Assembly: GCA_964057225.1 (NCBI GenBank)
Contig: OZ059895.1
Location: forward strand, 3,968,001-4,032,000
Origin: Auanema rhodensis
Taxonomy: Eukaryota; Nematoda; Chromadorea; Rhabditida; Rhabditidae
DNA length: 64,000 bases
Direction: 5' to 3'
Shown here: positions 14,401-22,857 of the stretch, one piece after another
How positions within the stretch are numbered: the stretch's first letter is position 1
Layout: each line of letters starts with the position of its first letter
Notes under the pieces: generated by a model
Told to the model about the DNA's origin: nothing
Seen by the model: only the letters and a program-made list of their open reading frames with translations
The model's database searches: none
Translations under genes and position numbers: made by a program

Positions 14401-16652
14401 GCAAATCTGATAACACAGATCGACGCAGCTTAAAAATCCGCATCGAATGCACTATACTTCATTGAGAAACGCGTAATACAAAAATTAGTTATGATTGTTT
14501 GAAAAATGATGCATTAGTGTATGTTGAGTTTCCATGTACACTCAACATTGCTTCCAAAAACATTTTGACAAAAATTTTTTCGAAAAATTTCAAAATAATT
14601 TAGCAAAAAGTAGATGTTTTTAGATTCCTTTTTTAAAGGCAAAGATGATGGACAATGTTATTCAACGAAAAAATTAATTCTTCAGGGTGAAAATCGAGGA
14701 TATAAGTGAGAACTTATATCAGTTGATATCTCGGTGCATTCTTAAGCTAGCGCAAATCTGATAACACAGATCGACGCAGCTTAAAAATCCGCATCGAATG
14801 CACTATACTTCATTGAGAAACGCTTAATACAAAACTTAGTTATGATCGTTTGAAAAATGATGCATTAGTGTATGTTGAGTTTCCATGTACACTCAACATT
14901 GCTTCCAAAAACATTTTGACAAAAATTTTTTCGAAAAATTTCAAAATAATTTAGCAAAAAGTAGATGTTTTTAGATTCCTTTTTTTAAGGCAAAGACGAT
15001 GGACAATGTTTTTCAACGAAAACATCAATTCTTCAGGGTGAAAATCGAGGATATAAGTTTGAACTTATATCAGTTGATATCTCGGTGCATTTTCAAGCTA
15101 GCGCAAATCTGATTACACAGATCGACGCAGCTTAAAAATCCGCATCGAATGCACTATACTTCATTGAGAAACGCTTAATACAAAAATTAGTTATGATCGT
15201 TTGAAAAATGATGCATTAGTGTATGTTGAGTTTCCATGTACACTCAACATTGCTTCCAAAAACATTTTGACAAAAATTTTTTCAAAAAATTTCAAAATAA
15301 TTTAGCAAAAAGTAGATGTTTTTAGATTCCTTTTTTCAAGGCAAAGACGATGGGCAATGTTATTCAACGAAAAAATTAATTCTTCAGGGTGAAAATCGAG
15401 GATATAAGTGTGAACTTATATCAGTTGATATCTCGGTGCATTTTCAAGCTAGCGCAAATCTGATAACGCAGATCGATGCAGCTTAAAAATCCGCATCGAA
15501 TGCACTATACTTCATTGAGAAACGCTTAATACAAAAGTTAGTTATGATCGTTTGAAAAATGATGCATTAGTGTATGTTGAGTTTCCATTTTGACAAAAAT
15601 TTTTTCGAAAAATTTCAAAATAATTTAGCAAAAAGTAGATGTTTTTAGATTCATTTTTTTAAGGCAAAGACGATGGACAATGTTATTCAACGAAAAAATT
15701 AATTCTTCAGGGTGAAAATCGAGGATATAAGTGTGAACTTATATCAGTTGATATCTCGGTGCATTTTCAAGCTAGCGCAAATCTGATAACACAGATCGAC
15801 GCAGCTTAAAAATCCGCATCGAATGCACTATACTTCATTGAGAAACGCGTAATACAAAAATTAGTTATGATTGTTTGAAAAATGATGCATTAGTGTATGT
15901 TGAGTTTCCATGTACACTCAACATTGCTTCCAAAAACATTTTGACAAAAATTTTTTCGAAAAATTTCAAAATAATTTAGCAAAAAGTAGATGTTTTTAGA
16001 TTCCTTTTTTAAAGGCAAAGATGATGGACAATGTTATTCAACGAAAAAATTAATTCTTCAGGGTGAAAATCGAGGATATAAGTGAGAACTTATATCAGTT
16101 GATATCTCGGTGCATTCTTAAGCTAGCGCAAATCTGATAACACAGATCGACGCAGCTTAAAAATCCGCATCGAATGCACTATACTTCATTGAGAAACGCT
16201 TAATACAAAACTTAGTTATGATCGTTTGAAAAATGATGCATTAGTGTATGTTGAGTTTCCATGTACACTCAACATTGCTTCCAAAAACATTTTGACAAAA
16301 ATTTTTTCGAAAAATTTCAAAATAATTTAGCAAAAAGTAGATGTTTTTAGATTCCTTTTTTTAAGGCAAAGACGATGGACAATGTTTTTCAACGAAAAAA
16401 TCAATTCTTCAGGGTGAAAATCGAGGATATAAGTTTGAACTTATATCAGTTGATATCTCGGTGCATTTTCAAGCTAGCGCAAATCTGATTACACAGATCG
16501 ACGCAGCTTAAAAATCCGCATCGAATGCACTATACTTCATTGAGAAACGCTTAATACAAAAATTAGTTATGATCGTTTGAAAAATGATGCATTAGTGTAT
16601 GTTGAGTTTCCATGTACACTCAACATTGCTTCCAAAAACATTTTGACAAACA
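1..16652 (+). repeat. 351-bp satellite DNA array, left block (about 47.7 monomers)
   Basis: Head-to-tail monomers repeat at exactly 351 bp; for example the motif gtgaaaatcgag starts at 1, 352, 703, 1054 and 1405. Three monomers, near 13531, 14205 and 15581, are 323 bp long through a 28-bp deletion. Each monomer contains A/T tracts and short dyads: gatataag/cttatatc with a 6-nt spacer (13-34), and tgttgagt/actcaaca with a 10-nt spacer (187-212). Variant monomers recur every 4 units (1404 bp) and, in the first 8 kb, every 12 units (4212 bp), so the array has higher-order repeats. No gene is present; short open frames here are read-through of the repeat. By analogy with insect satellites this is probably pericentromeric or centromeric, but nothing in the sequence proves it. 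Confidence 0.97.
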
Positions 16653-16685
16653 TCATTACTTATTCTTTCGTATATATACGAAACA
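16653..16685 (-). repeat. E0-type LTR, first 33 bp only
   Basis: On the minus strand the LTR starts TGTTTCGTATATATACGAAA at 16685, right after a G-rich polypurine-like stretch (AGGGGGAA), and is cut off by satellite at 16652. The rest of this 3' LTR is missing here; the complete 295-bp version is at 21153-21447 and 60471-60765. Confidence 0.8.
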
Positions 16686-17347
16686 TTCCCCCTAAAAAAG
16701 GGCATTTTCGAACAGATTATAGATTATAGGTGAATGGGGAATTTTTTGTTTCTTTCTTTGTATGAACGTCACTTTATGTGACCATTCCCCCGAAAACAAA
16801 CTAGACCAATTTTATTTTCTTTATTTTCAGAAATATGGTTTGTAATCAATATTGGTATTTTGTCTCAGTCCGTTTTTCCAAATTCCAATATTTTCCTCAT
16901 TATTAACATTGTTACTGTTTTTTAGATTTTCTAATTCATTTTTATCTATTTTCTGTTTGGTTTCTGTATTTTTAACTTTGTCTAGTTTTTCTTCGGTTAT
17001 TTCTAAGGGTATCAGTTGATTTATAGATCTCAAAAGTCTGTTACCTTCAGAATTTCGTATTTTGACGCTTCGAATTTCTTTATCTTCAGAGACAATCAAT
17101 TCTTCAATGACAGCTAAAGGCCATTTATGTCTTTTTACGTTATTCTCTTTACAAAGGACAATTTCACCAACTACAGGAGTTGCTTTTGAATAGCTTTTAC
17201 TCAAACTTTTCTTATTTGATAGATTCCTTAGTTCTTCAAGGTATGTTTCACTCCAAGCTCTCCAAAACTGATTTATGTTCGAAGTACATGAGTTTAAATA
17301 CTCAATTATATCGTTTTTATTATTTATTACGTTTTTTCCCTTGTTGT
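16653..17347 (-). repeat. Left arm of 695-bp inverted repeat
   Basis: It is the reverse complement of 20491-21185, with only scattered mismatches, for example acaacaaggg against acaacaagga at the inner edge. It holds the pol C-terminal third, stop, leader and first 33 bp of LTR. The two arms are separated by 3143 bp of E0 pol, so a single strand could fold into a long hairpin. Confidence 0.9.
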
Positions 17348-20255
17348 CGATGTTAAATTGACAGATTAAATTTTCTGGATGAAATATTTCTAAACTCTTT
17401 GGAGTAATAATGCTATCAAAATCGTTATTTATATATGAAATTGGTCTTGAATTGATGATATTTTCAATCTCTGATAATATGACCAGTAATTCGTTATATT
17501 TCAATTTTTTCCCTTCGATATTTTTTATCAAATATTTCTTAGTTAAACCAATTAATCTTTCATAAAAACCTCCTTTCCACGGGGAATACGGAGTGATCAT
17601 TTTCCATTGTATTTTCTTATTTTCGAGAAAGTTTTGAAAAATTTTCTCGGTCTTACAGAATTGAGAACCATTATCTGATATAATTTTACTTGGTATTCTC
17701 TTTCGAGCAAAAAATTTTCTTAGATTATTCATTAATTCCTTGCTAGAGCTATCATTAGCGACATCTAAGTATACTGCTCGTGTACATAGACAAGTAATTA
17801 GCATAATCCAAACTTTTTTATCAGCGTTGGTTTCATTTTTCACAATTAATGGGCCGGCGTAGTCAATGCCTATGTTTTCATATGGTTTAAATTTTAAAAC
17901 TCTTTCAACTGGTAATTGAGGAAAATCTGGATACTTATAAGGTCTGTTGTTAGCTTTTTTGCATTTCATACATTTGGAAATTGTTACATTTATACAGCTT
18001 TTCAGTTTTATAATGAAAAATTGTTTACGTATTATCGCCATCATTGTTTCTCTGTTAGCATGAAGTGAAATTTCATGCATATACTTAATCATGAGATTTG
18101 TGAAGAATTTTTTCCCATATAATAATACTGGATAACTGTTATTCAACTTATTTGCGTTACCTAATCGGCCTCGTACTCTTAAAATACCATCTTCATCTTG
18201 AACAATGTCTAATTTTTTAAATTTTTCTTTTTTCAATTCATTACAATTCTGCAATTGATGTGCTTTTATCATAATTTTTTCACAAATTATGTTTCTTTTC
18301 GAACTATCCGATTTTTCAAAATCTTCTATCAATTTCTTAAAACATCCTTTTGAGGTTTTTCTAAGTTTAGATATGAATATCAAAATATTTTTCACAATTC
18401 TTAATAATTTTGGATATGAAGATACTTTTTGAGCTAGGAAGTCCAAATCTTGGCTTTCCTTTGTTAAGTTCTCGTTTTTTATTAGAAAATTAATGATTTT
18501 TGATTCTGCATTACTGTTTTCTTGTCCTACAACTTCTTTTAACGTTTTAATATTATTTTGTCGTTGAATTTCATCTTTGTACCATATTGGACCTTTCAAC
18601 CATTCTTTGTATTTTTCTTCCTGAGGTTCTAGACCTCTTGTTGGTACGTCAGCTGGATTTTTCTTGGTATTCACGTAAAAATATTCTATTTTTCCGTTTT
18701 CTTTTTCCAAGTCGTCTGTTAGATGTTTGATTTTTTCCAATCTGTTTCTAACATAGACTCTTTTTGTGGGACTTTTAAAAATCCAGCATAAAACTACTTG
18801 GGAATCAGAAAATATTTTGATATTTTGTATGTTTATATTCATTTCTCTTATATTTTCTTTCATCATTTTAACACCTAAAAGAACTGCAGACAATTCTTTC
18901 ATTGGAATTGATCCTTCAATCATTGTGGAAGATTTTACGCAAAGAAGTTCAATTTCTTCAATAATTCCGTTTTTGACATATGCTAAATAGCCTGTTGCAG
19001 CAATTACGTCTCTAGATGCGTCTGTGAACAATAAATATTCCACATATTCATTACTTCTTAATATGGATCTATCTATTTCAATTTTTTGATTCTCGATTTT
19101 ACTGTATATTTCTTTCCATTCTTCTATCAAATTTTCTGACAGTTCATCATCCCATTTTATTTGACTTTCCCACAGTTTTTTGAGGAAAAGTCGTGATTTC
19201 AATGTTATAGGATGAGTTATACCTATTGGATCAAAAATCGCGTTTATGAAACTCAGAATATTTCTTTTCGTTGTTTGTTTTTCTTTCCATTCTGGAATTT
19301 TCACTTCCAATTTATCTGTTACTGTATTGTAATTCATTCCTAATATTTTAAAACTTGTTTCTTTTATTTTATCTTTTTCTGGGATTTTACTATTTTCTGA
19401 TTCACAATTTGTATAAAATTCTCTTATGTTCATTCCGATTTTTGAGAATAAATTTTTTACTTCTGCGTATAACTGCATTATTTGATTTTTGTTTTCAACT
19501 TTTAACATTACATTATCCACATAAATATTACTCAGTATTTCTTCACATATTTCTGATTTTTCTTGTTTTAAAAAATATTTTATACTTGCTCCTAATAAAA
19601 ATGGAGAACTGTTCACCCCAAATGGGATTCTTGTGAATCTTAGATTTAGCACATTACTTTTTTGTACACCTTTTTTGATGTTTTTAATCCATAAAATTCT
19701 TGTCAAATCTCTATGACTTTCGTCTAGTTCAATTTGATGAAATGCCTTTTCAATATCTCCCATCAAAAAAGTTTTACTGAGTCTGAGTCTTATCAACATG
19801 CCTGTTAAGTTAGGGATTATTGCTTCACCTTGAAATAATATATCATTCAACGATTTCTCATTTTTAACTTTGCTTAAAGCATTTAGTACTATTCGTAATT
19901 TTGTTGTTGTGCTTGTCGGTTTTAAAACATAATGATGAGGAATATAATATGTGAAAAGTGGATGGTTACGTTCTGGACAATATTCTAAAATGCCACTTTC
20001 TAGTTGTTCCATAATTGTGTTGTCGTATTTTTCTAACATATCGTGATCTTTTTCCAAAGTTTTAAGAATACTTTTTAAGCACCCTATACTTTTACCATAA
20101 TTATTGTTAATTGACTGAATATTTGGTTTTATGGGAAATTTTACATTAATTCTTCCATTTTTCATTTTTACATTTTCGTGAAATTGTTTCCAAGCAAAAT
20201 CATCTTCGTATTTTCTCATTTCATCTTTATTCAGTTTTTTATTCTCATCTTTCAA
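16827..20255 (-). CDS. pol: E0 Pol: reverse transcriptase - RNase H - integrase (BEL/Pao), uninterrupted 1142 codons
   Basis: This is a long open frame without stops, and it keeps the marks of three enzymes. The RT part has motif A Asp at residue 167 (GDIEKAF), motif B around 209-220 (IPFGVNSSPF) and motif C at 245-248 reading YVDN rather than YxDD. The RNase H part has acidic residues D412, E454, D484 and D536. The integrase part has an HHCC zinc finger at H727, H732, C762 and C765, and a D,D,E triad at D798, D861 and E899. After it comes a BEL-type C-terminal domain (DUF5641-like) with WPLAVIEEL and RSINQLIP. The first codon shown is TTG and is not a real start: pol reads on upstream to about 20350, where a frameshift separates it from 20338-20490. 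Protease active site and gag are lost, so it cannot act alone, but the open frame suggests a fairly recent insertion. Confidence 0.9.
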   Translation of the reverse strand: MKDENKKLNKDEMRKYEDDFAWKQFHENVKMKNGRINVKFPIKPNIQSINNNYGKSIGCLKSILKTLEKDHDMLEKYDNTIMEQLESGILEYCPERNHPLFTYYIPHHYVLKPTSTTTKLRIVLNALSKVKNEKSLNDILFQGEAIIPNLTGMLIRLRLSKTFLMGDIEKAFHQIELDESHRDLTRILWIKNIKKGVQKSNVLNLRFTRIPFGVNSSPFLLGASIKYFLKQEKSEICEEILSNIYVDNVMLKVENKNQIMQLYAEVKNLFSKIGMNIREFYTNCESENSKIPEKDKIKETSFKILGMNYNTVTDKLEVKIPEWKEKQTTKRNILSFINAIFDPIGITHPITLKSRLFLKKLWESQIKWDDELSENLIEEWKEIYSKIENQKIEIDRSILRSNEYVEYLLFTDASRDVIAATGYLAYVKNGIIEEIELLCVKSSTMIEGSIPMKELSAVLLGVKMMKENIREMNINIQNIKIFSDSQVVLCWIFKSPTKRVYVRNRLEKIKHLTDDLEKENGKIEYFYVNTKKNPADVPTRGLEPQEEKYKEWLKGPIWYKDEIQRQNNIKTLKEVVGQENSNAESKIINFLIKNENLTKESQDLDFLAQKVSSYPKLLRIVKNILIFISKLRKTSKGCFKKLIEDFEKSDSSKRNIICEKIMIKAHQLQNCNELKKEKFKKLDIVQDEDGILRVRGRLGNANKLNNSYPVLLYGKKFFTNLMIKYMHEISLHANRETMMAIIRKQFFIIKLKSCINVTISKCMKCKKANNRPYKYPDFPQLPVERVLKFKPYENIGIDYAGPLIVKNETNADKKVWIMLITCLCTRAVYLDVANDSSSKELMNNLRKFFARKRIPSKIISDNGSQFCKTEKIFQNFLENKKIQWKMITPYSPWKGGFYERLIGLTKKYLIKNIEGKKLKYNELLVILSEIENIINSRPISYINNDFDSIITPKSLEIFHPENLICQFNIDNKGKNVINNKNDIIEYLNSCTSNINQFWRAWSETYLEELRNLSNKKSLSKSYSKATPVVGEIVLCKENNVKRHKWPLAVIEELIVSEDKEIRSVKIRNSEGNRLLRSINQLIPLEITEEKLDKVKNTETKQKIDKNELENLKNSNNVNNEENIGIWKNGLRQNTNIDYKPYF

Positions 20256-20337
20256 TTTATTTCCTATTAGGAAACATTTCAGATCTGAACCACATTCGGT
20301 TTCATCGTTTTCACTATCTGATATTTCATCAAACGTT

Positions 20338-20490
20338 TTATGTTTTGATGATAGGGTTCAATTTTGTTGGAATTACTACTAATCCGTTTTTCAAATCAAT
20401 GCTTTCAAATGTTTTTGGAACTAATTTCCAAAATTGATCCATTCCTATTAATATATCTGGTTCAATATTGCCCTTTTCAAAAATTAATTT
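20338..20490 (-). pseudogene. pol: E0 pol, frameshifted upstream piece
   Basis: The minus strand reads a segment ending PKTFESIDLKNGL...NPIIKT then stop. It matches residues about 75-120 of the U-type RT segment, the region between protease and RT. It lies in a different frame from 16827-20255, so a frameshift falls near 20340-20355. At 20490 it stops matching pol and the inverted copy of the integrase end begins. The longer minus-strand ORF crossing this point is an artefact of the junction. Confidence 0.75.
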
Positions 20491-21011
20491 ACAACAAGGA
20501 AAAAAACGTAATAAATAATAAAAACGATATAATTGAGTATTTAAACTCATGTACTTCGAACATAAATCAGTTTTGGAGAGCTTGGAGTGAAACATACCTT
20601 GAAGAACTAAGGAATCTATCAAATAAGAAAAGTTTGAGTAAAAGCTATTCAAAAGCAACTCCTGTAGTTGGTGAAATTGTCCTTTGTAAAGAGAATAACG
20701 TAAAAAGACATAAATGGCCTTTAGCTGTCATTGAAGAATTGATTGTCTCTGAAGATAAAGAAATTCGAAGCGTCAAAATACGAAATTCTGAAGGTAACAG
20801 ACTTTTGAGATCTATAAATCAACTGATACCCTTAGAAATAACCGAAGAAAAACTAGACAAAGTTAAAAATACAGAAACCAAACAGAAAATAGATATAAAT
20901 GAATTAGAAAATCTAAAAAACAGTAACAATGTTAATAATGAGGAAAATATTGGAATTTGGAAAAACAGACTGAGACAAAATACCAATATTGATTACAAAC
21001 CATATTTCTGA
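20491..21011 (+). pseudogene. pol: Inverted copy of E0 integrase C-terminus
   Basis: This plus-strand frame repeats the last 170-odd residues of the 16827-20255 protein almost identically (for example WSETYLEELRNLSNKK), with a few substitutions such as K to I near the end and G to R. It starts in the middle of integrase after D,D,E, so it is only a C-terminal domain fragment. The open frame begins at 20364 in unrelated antisense pol sequence, which makes it a chance fusion. It was created by inversion or template switching, not by selection for a protein. Confidence 0.88.
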
Positions 21012-21152
21012 AAATAAAGAAAATAAAATTGGTCTAGTTTGTTTTCGGGGGAATGGTCACATAAAGTGACGTTCATACAAAGAAAGAAACAAAAAATTCC
21101 CCATTCACCTATAATCTATAATCTGTTCGAAAATGCCCTTTTTTAGGGGGAA
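21012..21152 (+). other. E0 pol-LTR leader with two polypurine-like tracts
   Basis: This short stretch after the pol stop holds AATAAA-like A-rich sequence, a first G-run (cgggggaatgg near 21047) and a second (tagggggaa, 21144-21152) directly before the LTR. The second is the likely polypurine tract that primes plus-strand DNA, because the LTR starts with TGTTTCG immediately after it. No gene is seen. Confidence 0.6.
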
Positions 21153-21447
21153 TGTTTCGTATATATACGAAAGAATAAGTAATGAATCATTAAATTAAGT
21201 AAAACATAAGAAAATTGGTTTTAAATAGAAAATAAGTAAATTCATTTTAAAATATATTTCTGTTGTGAGCGGTCGTATACAGTTTACGTCATATTTACGT
21301 GAACTGACGTACGCCAAATGCTTCACTTTTAAATCAGTTCACATTGTTGACTCATAGCGCGTAGTCGCATTTATTATTAACTGTTTTATCACTATAAATT
21401 GAATAAATCATTATTTTTATATTCTGTATCTTTTCGGAATATAAATT
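21153..21447 (+). repeat. Complete E0-type LTR (295 bp), plus orientation
   Basis: It begins TGTTTCGTATATATACGAAA (an 18-bp perfect palindrome within it) and ends ggaatataaatt. The end is fixed by the matching LTR at 60471-60765, where a primer-binding sequence follows at once. Both copies are 295 bp and I saw only two differences by eye. It carries several ACGTCA/TGACGT motifs, the element gcgcgtagtcgcat and an AATAAA (21402-21407) that could be the poly(A) signal. It is followed not by a PBS but by a second copy of the leader (cgttcatac at 21070 and again at 21449, a 379-bp step). Confidence 0.8.
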
Positions 21448-22286
21448 TCGTTCATACAAAGAAAGAAACAAAAAATTCCCCATTCACCTATAATCTATAA
21501 TCTGTTCGAAAATGCCCTTTTTTAGGGGGAATGTTTCGTATATATACGAAAGAATAAGTAATGAATCATTAAATTAAGTAAAACATAAGAAAATTGGTTT
21601 TAAATAGAAAATAAGTAAATTCATTTTAAAATATATTTCTGTTGTGAGCGGTCGTATACAGTTTACGTCATATTTACGTGAACTGACGTACGCCAAATGC
21701 TTCACTTTTAAATTTATATTCCGAAAAGATACAGAATATAAAAATAATGATTTATTCAATTTATAGTGATAAAACAGTTAATAATAAATGCGACTACGCG
21801 CTATGAGTCAACAATGTGAACTGATTTAAAAGTGAAGCATTTGGCGTACGTCAGTTCACGTAAATATGACGTAAACTGTATACGACCGCTCACAACAGAA
21901 ATATATTTTAAAATGAATTTACTTATTTTTAGCGCGTAGTCGCATATTTAATAATATATATCGTGATTCATAAAATATTTCTTATAAATAAATCATTTTC
22001 ATTATATTTCGTTTTAATTTCGAGATATAAAAAGATATATATTATTAAATATGCGACTACGCGCTATGAGCCAACTATGTGAACTGAAAGATAACTTTAT
22101 AGTCCTCGTTACGTCAATTTCACGCGCTTATGACGTGACGCGTATACAACCGGTTTTCTCAAACCAAATGAGAATAAATGATTAATGAATTATTTCTTTT
22201 CAGGATGATTTTAATATTTAATGAATTCTCACTTTTTTAATAGTTTCTCCGTTACTTTCATTAAATTTCGTATAATATACGAAACA
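21331..22286. repeat. U1 nested inverted LTR block
   Basis: Five LTR-derived pieces are packed together. They are the E0-type R-U5 end (+, to 21447); a repeat leader plus E0-type U3 (+, 21449-21712); an E0-type LTR in reverse (-, 21711-21929); the U-type R-U5 end (+, 21931-22034); and the U-type LTR in reverse (-, 22034-22286, starting TGTTTCG on the minus strand). The U-type pieces form a perfect 32-bp inverted repeat (21931-21962 against 22034-22065) around a 71-bp loop. No coding sequence is present; the short open frame here is chance. Confidence 0.75.
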
Positions 22287-22354
22287 TTCCAGCCCGAATC
22301 GGGTTGTTTAATATGTTTCACGAAAGAATTCATTTTATTTCATTTAAAAAATGT

Positions 22355-22857
22355 TTATTTTCGTTTGGTACATGGGCAGATAATAAAATTATACTGCTTC
22401 AAATTACAAAATTTACAAATTTTTGCTTTTGTGCAATCTCCTTTATGTCTGTTAAGACAGAGTAAGCATAACTTCATAGAGACTGCTTTGGTAAACTTAG
22501 AAAGTTTAGATGGATGTTGGGAACATTTTTCGGTGTTGTGTTCTTTTTTACAGAGTTTGCAGTATGACTTCGGTTTATATGTTATAGTTGATGTACCATC
22601 TTTCTTAAATAATTTTTTGTTATTTATAAGTTGTTTATTATTAAATTATATACCTTTTCTGGTTGTTTACTACTTATCTCTCGTTTTTCAGAGTAAATAT
22701 CATTCAATTTCTTCAGTGCTTCACACATAGTAACCACGTGTTTCTCCAGAAAGGATATTCTTTCTATGAGATTGTCGGTGGTTGCTTGGTTTTCTTCAAT
22801 TCCTTCCTCCAGAAGTAGTTCTTCATAATCATTCATGATTTCGTTCTGTTCCTTCAT
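22355..22857 (-). CDS. ORF3 (U1): predicted spliced coiled-coil + Cys-rich zinc-knuckle protein
   Basis: I do not recognise a family. On the minus strand an ATG at 22857 opens 68 codons with a heptad pattern (hydrophobic residues 34, 37, 41, 44, 48, 51, 55) and many Glu. The frame stops soon after. A GTATAT...TTTAAG segment of exactly 50 nt (22604-22653) could be an intron, and removing it in phase 0 joins a second frame of 82 codons ending at 22355. That exon holds three Cys-rich motifs: C-x2-C-x3-H-x4-C, C-x2-C-x3-H-x3-C and C-x2-C-x9-C-x1-C. The total is 150 aa. It lies between pol and the 3' LTR in the same orientation, with TATATAAAG upstream; E0 has nothing here. The motifs recall Gag nucleocapsid, so nucleic-acid binding is a guess. 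Alternatively it is a frameshifted relic. Confidence 0.5.
22604..22653 (-). other. Predicted 50-nt intron in ORF3 (U1)
   Basis: The minus-strand donor is AAG|GTATAT and the acceptor TTTAAG|A. The interior is almost pure A/T with in-frame stops, and both flanking frames are in phase 0 across it. The equivalents are at 30358-30407, 38112-38161, 45911-45960 and 53665-53714. It is predicted from sequence only. Confidence 0.45.

Larger units (their letters stand above)
20491..21185 (+). repeat. Right arm of 695-bp inverted repeat
   Basis: It is the reverse complement of 16653-17347. After this arm the right copy continues into the rest of the LTR, while the left copy runs into satellite, so the left side is the truncated one. 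Confidence 0.9.
16653..21447 (-). mobile_element. E0: BEL/Pao LTR retrotransposon fragment with inverted 3'-end duplication
   Basis: A minus-strand BEL/Pao fragment, made of 33 bp of LTR, the leader, and pol up to position 20490, is joined head-on to a plus-strand copy of its own last 695 bp (20491-21185). That copy continues into a complete LTR ending at 21447. Gag, the protease start and the 5' LTR are absent. The left edge cuts abruptly into satellite at 16652/16653. The element belongs to the same clade as the U units downstream, but differs at many residues, has a different LTR, and has no ORF between pol and LTR. Confidence 0.85.

Noticed and set aside
1-16652. CRISPR array or bacterial tandem repeat
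   Set aside because: Monomers are 351 bp with no unique spacers, and the neighbours are eukaryotic LTR elements.
20364-21011. A real plus-strand gene of 215 codons
   Set aside because: The first about 43 codons are antisense pol and the rest is the inverted integrase end. The fusion is a rearrangement joint.
21574-21759. Minus-strand 61-codon frame in the LTR block, repeated in every unit
   Set aside because: It crosses the joint of two inverted LTR pieces and has no domain.
22584-22690. -1 ribosomal frameshift instead of splicing in ORF3
   Set aside because: The overlap between the two frames has a stop in the -1 frame and no X XXY YYZ heptamer in the remaining window. The GT-AG segment joins the frames exactly.
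22221-22730. Plus-strand 169-codon frame (also at 29975, 37729, 45528, 53282)
   Set aside because: It is the antisense shadow of ORF3 exon 2 and the LTR edge. The Cys/His pattern on the minus strand is far more convincing.
22355-22857. Envelope gene in the usual position downstream of pol
   Set aside because: There is no signal peptide, transmembrane segment or suitable length; the encoded residues are coiled coil and Cys-rich motifs.
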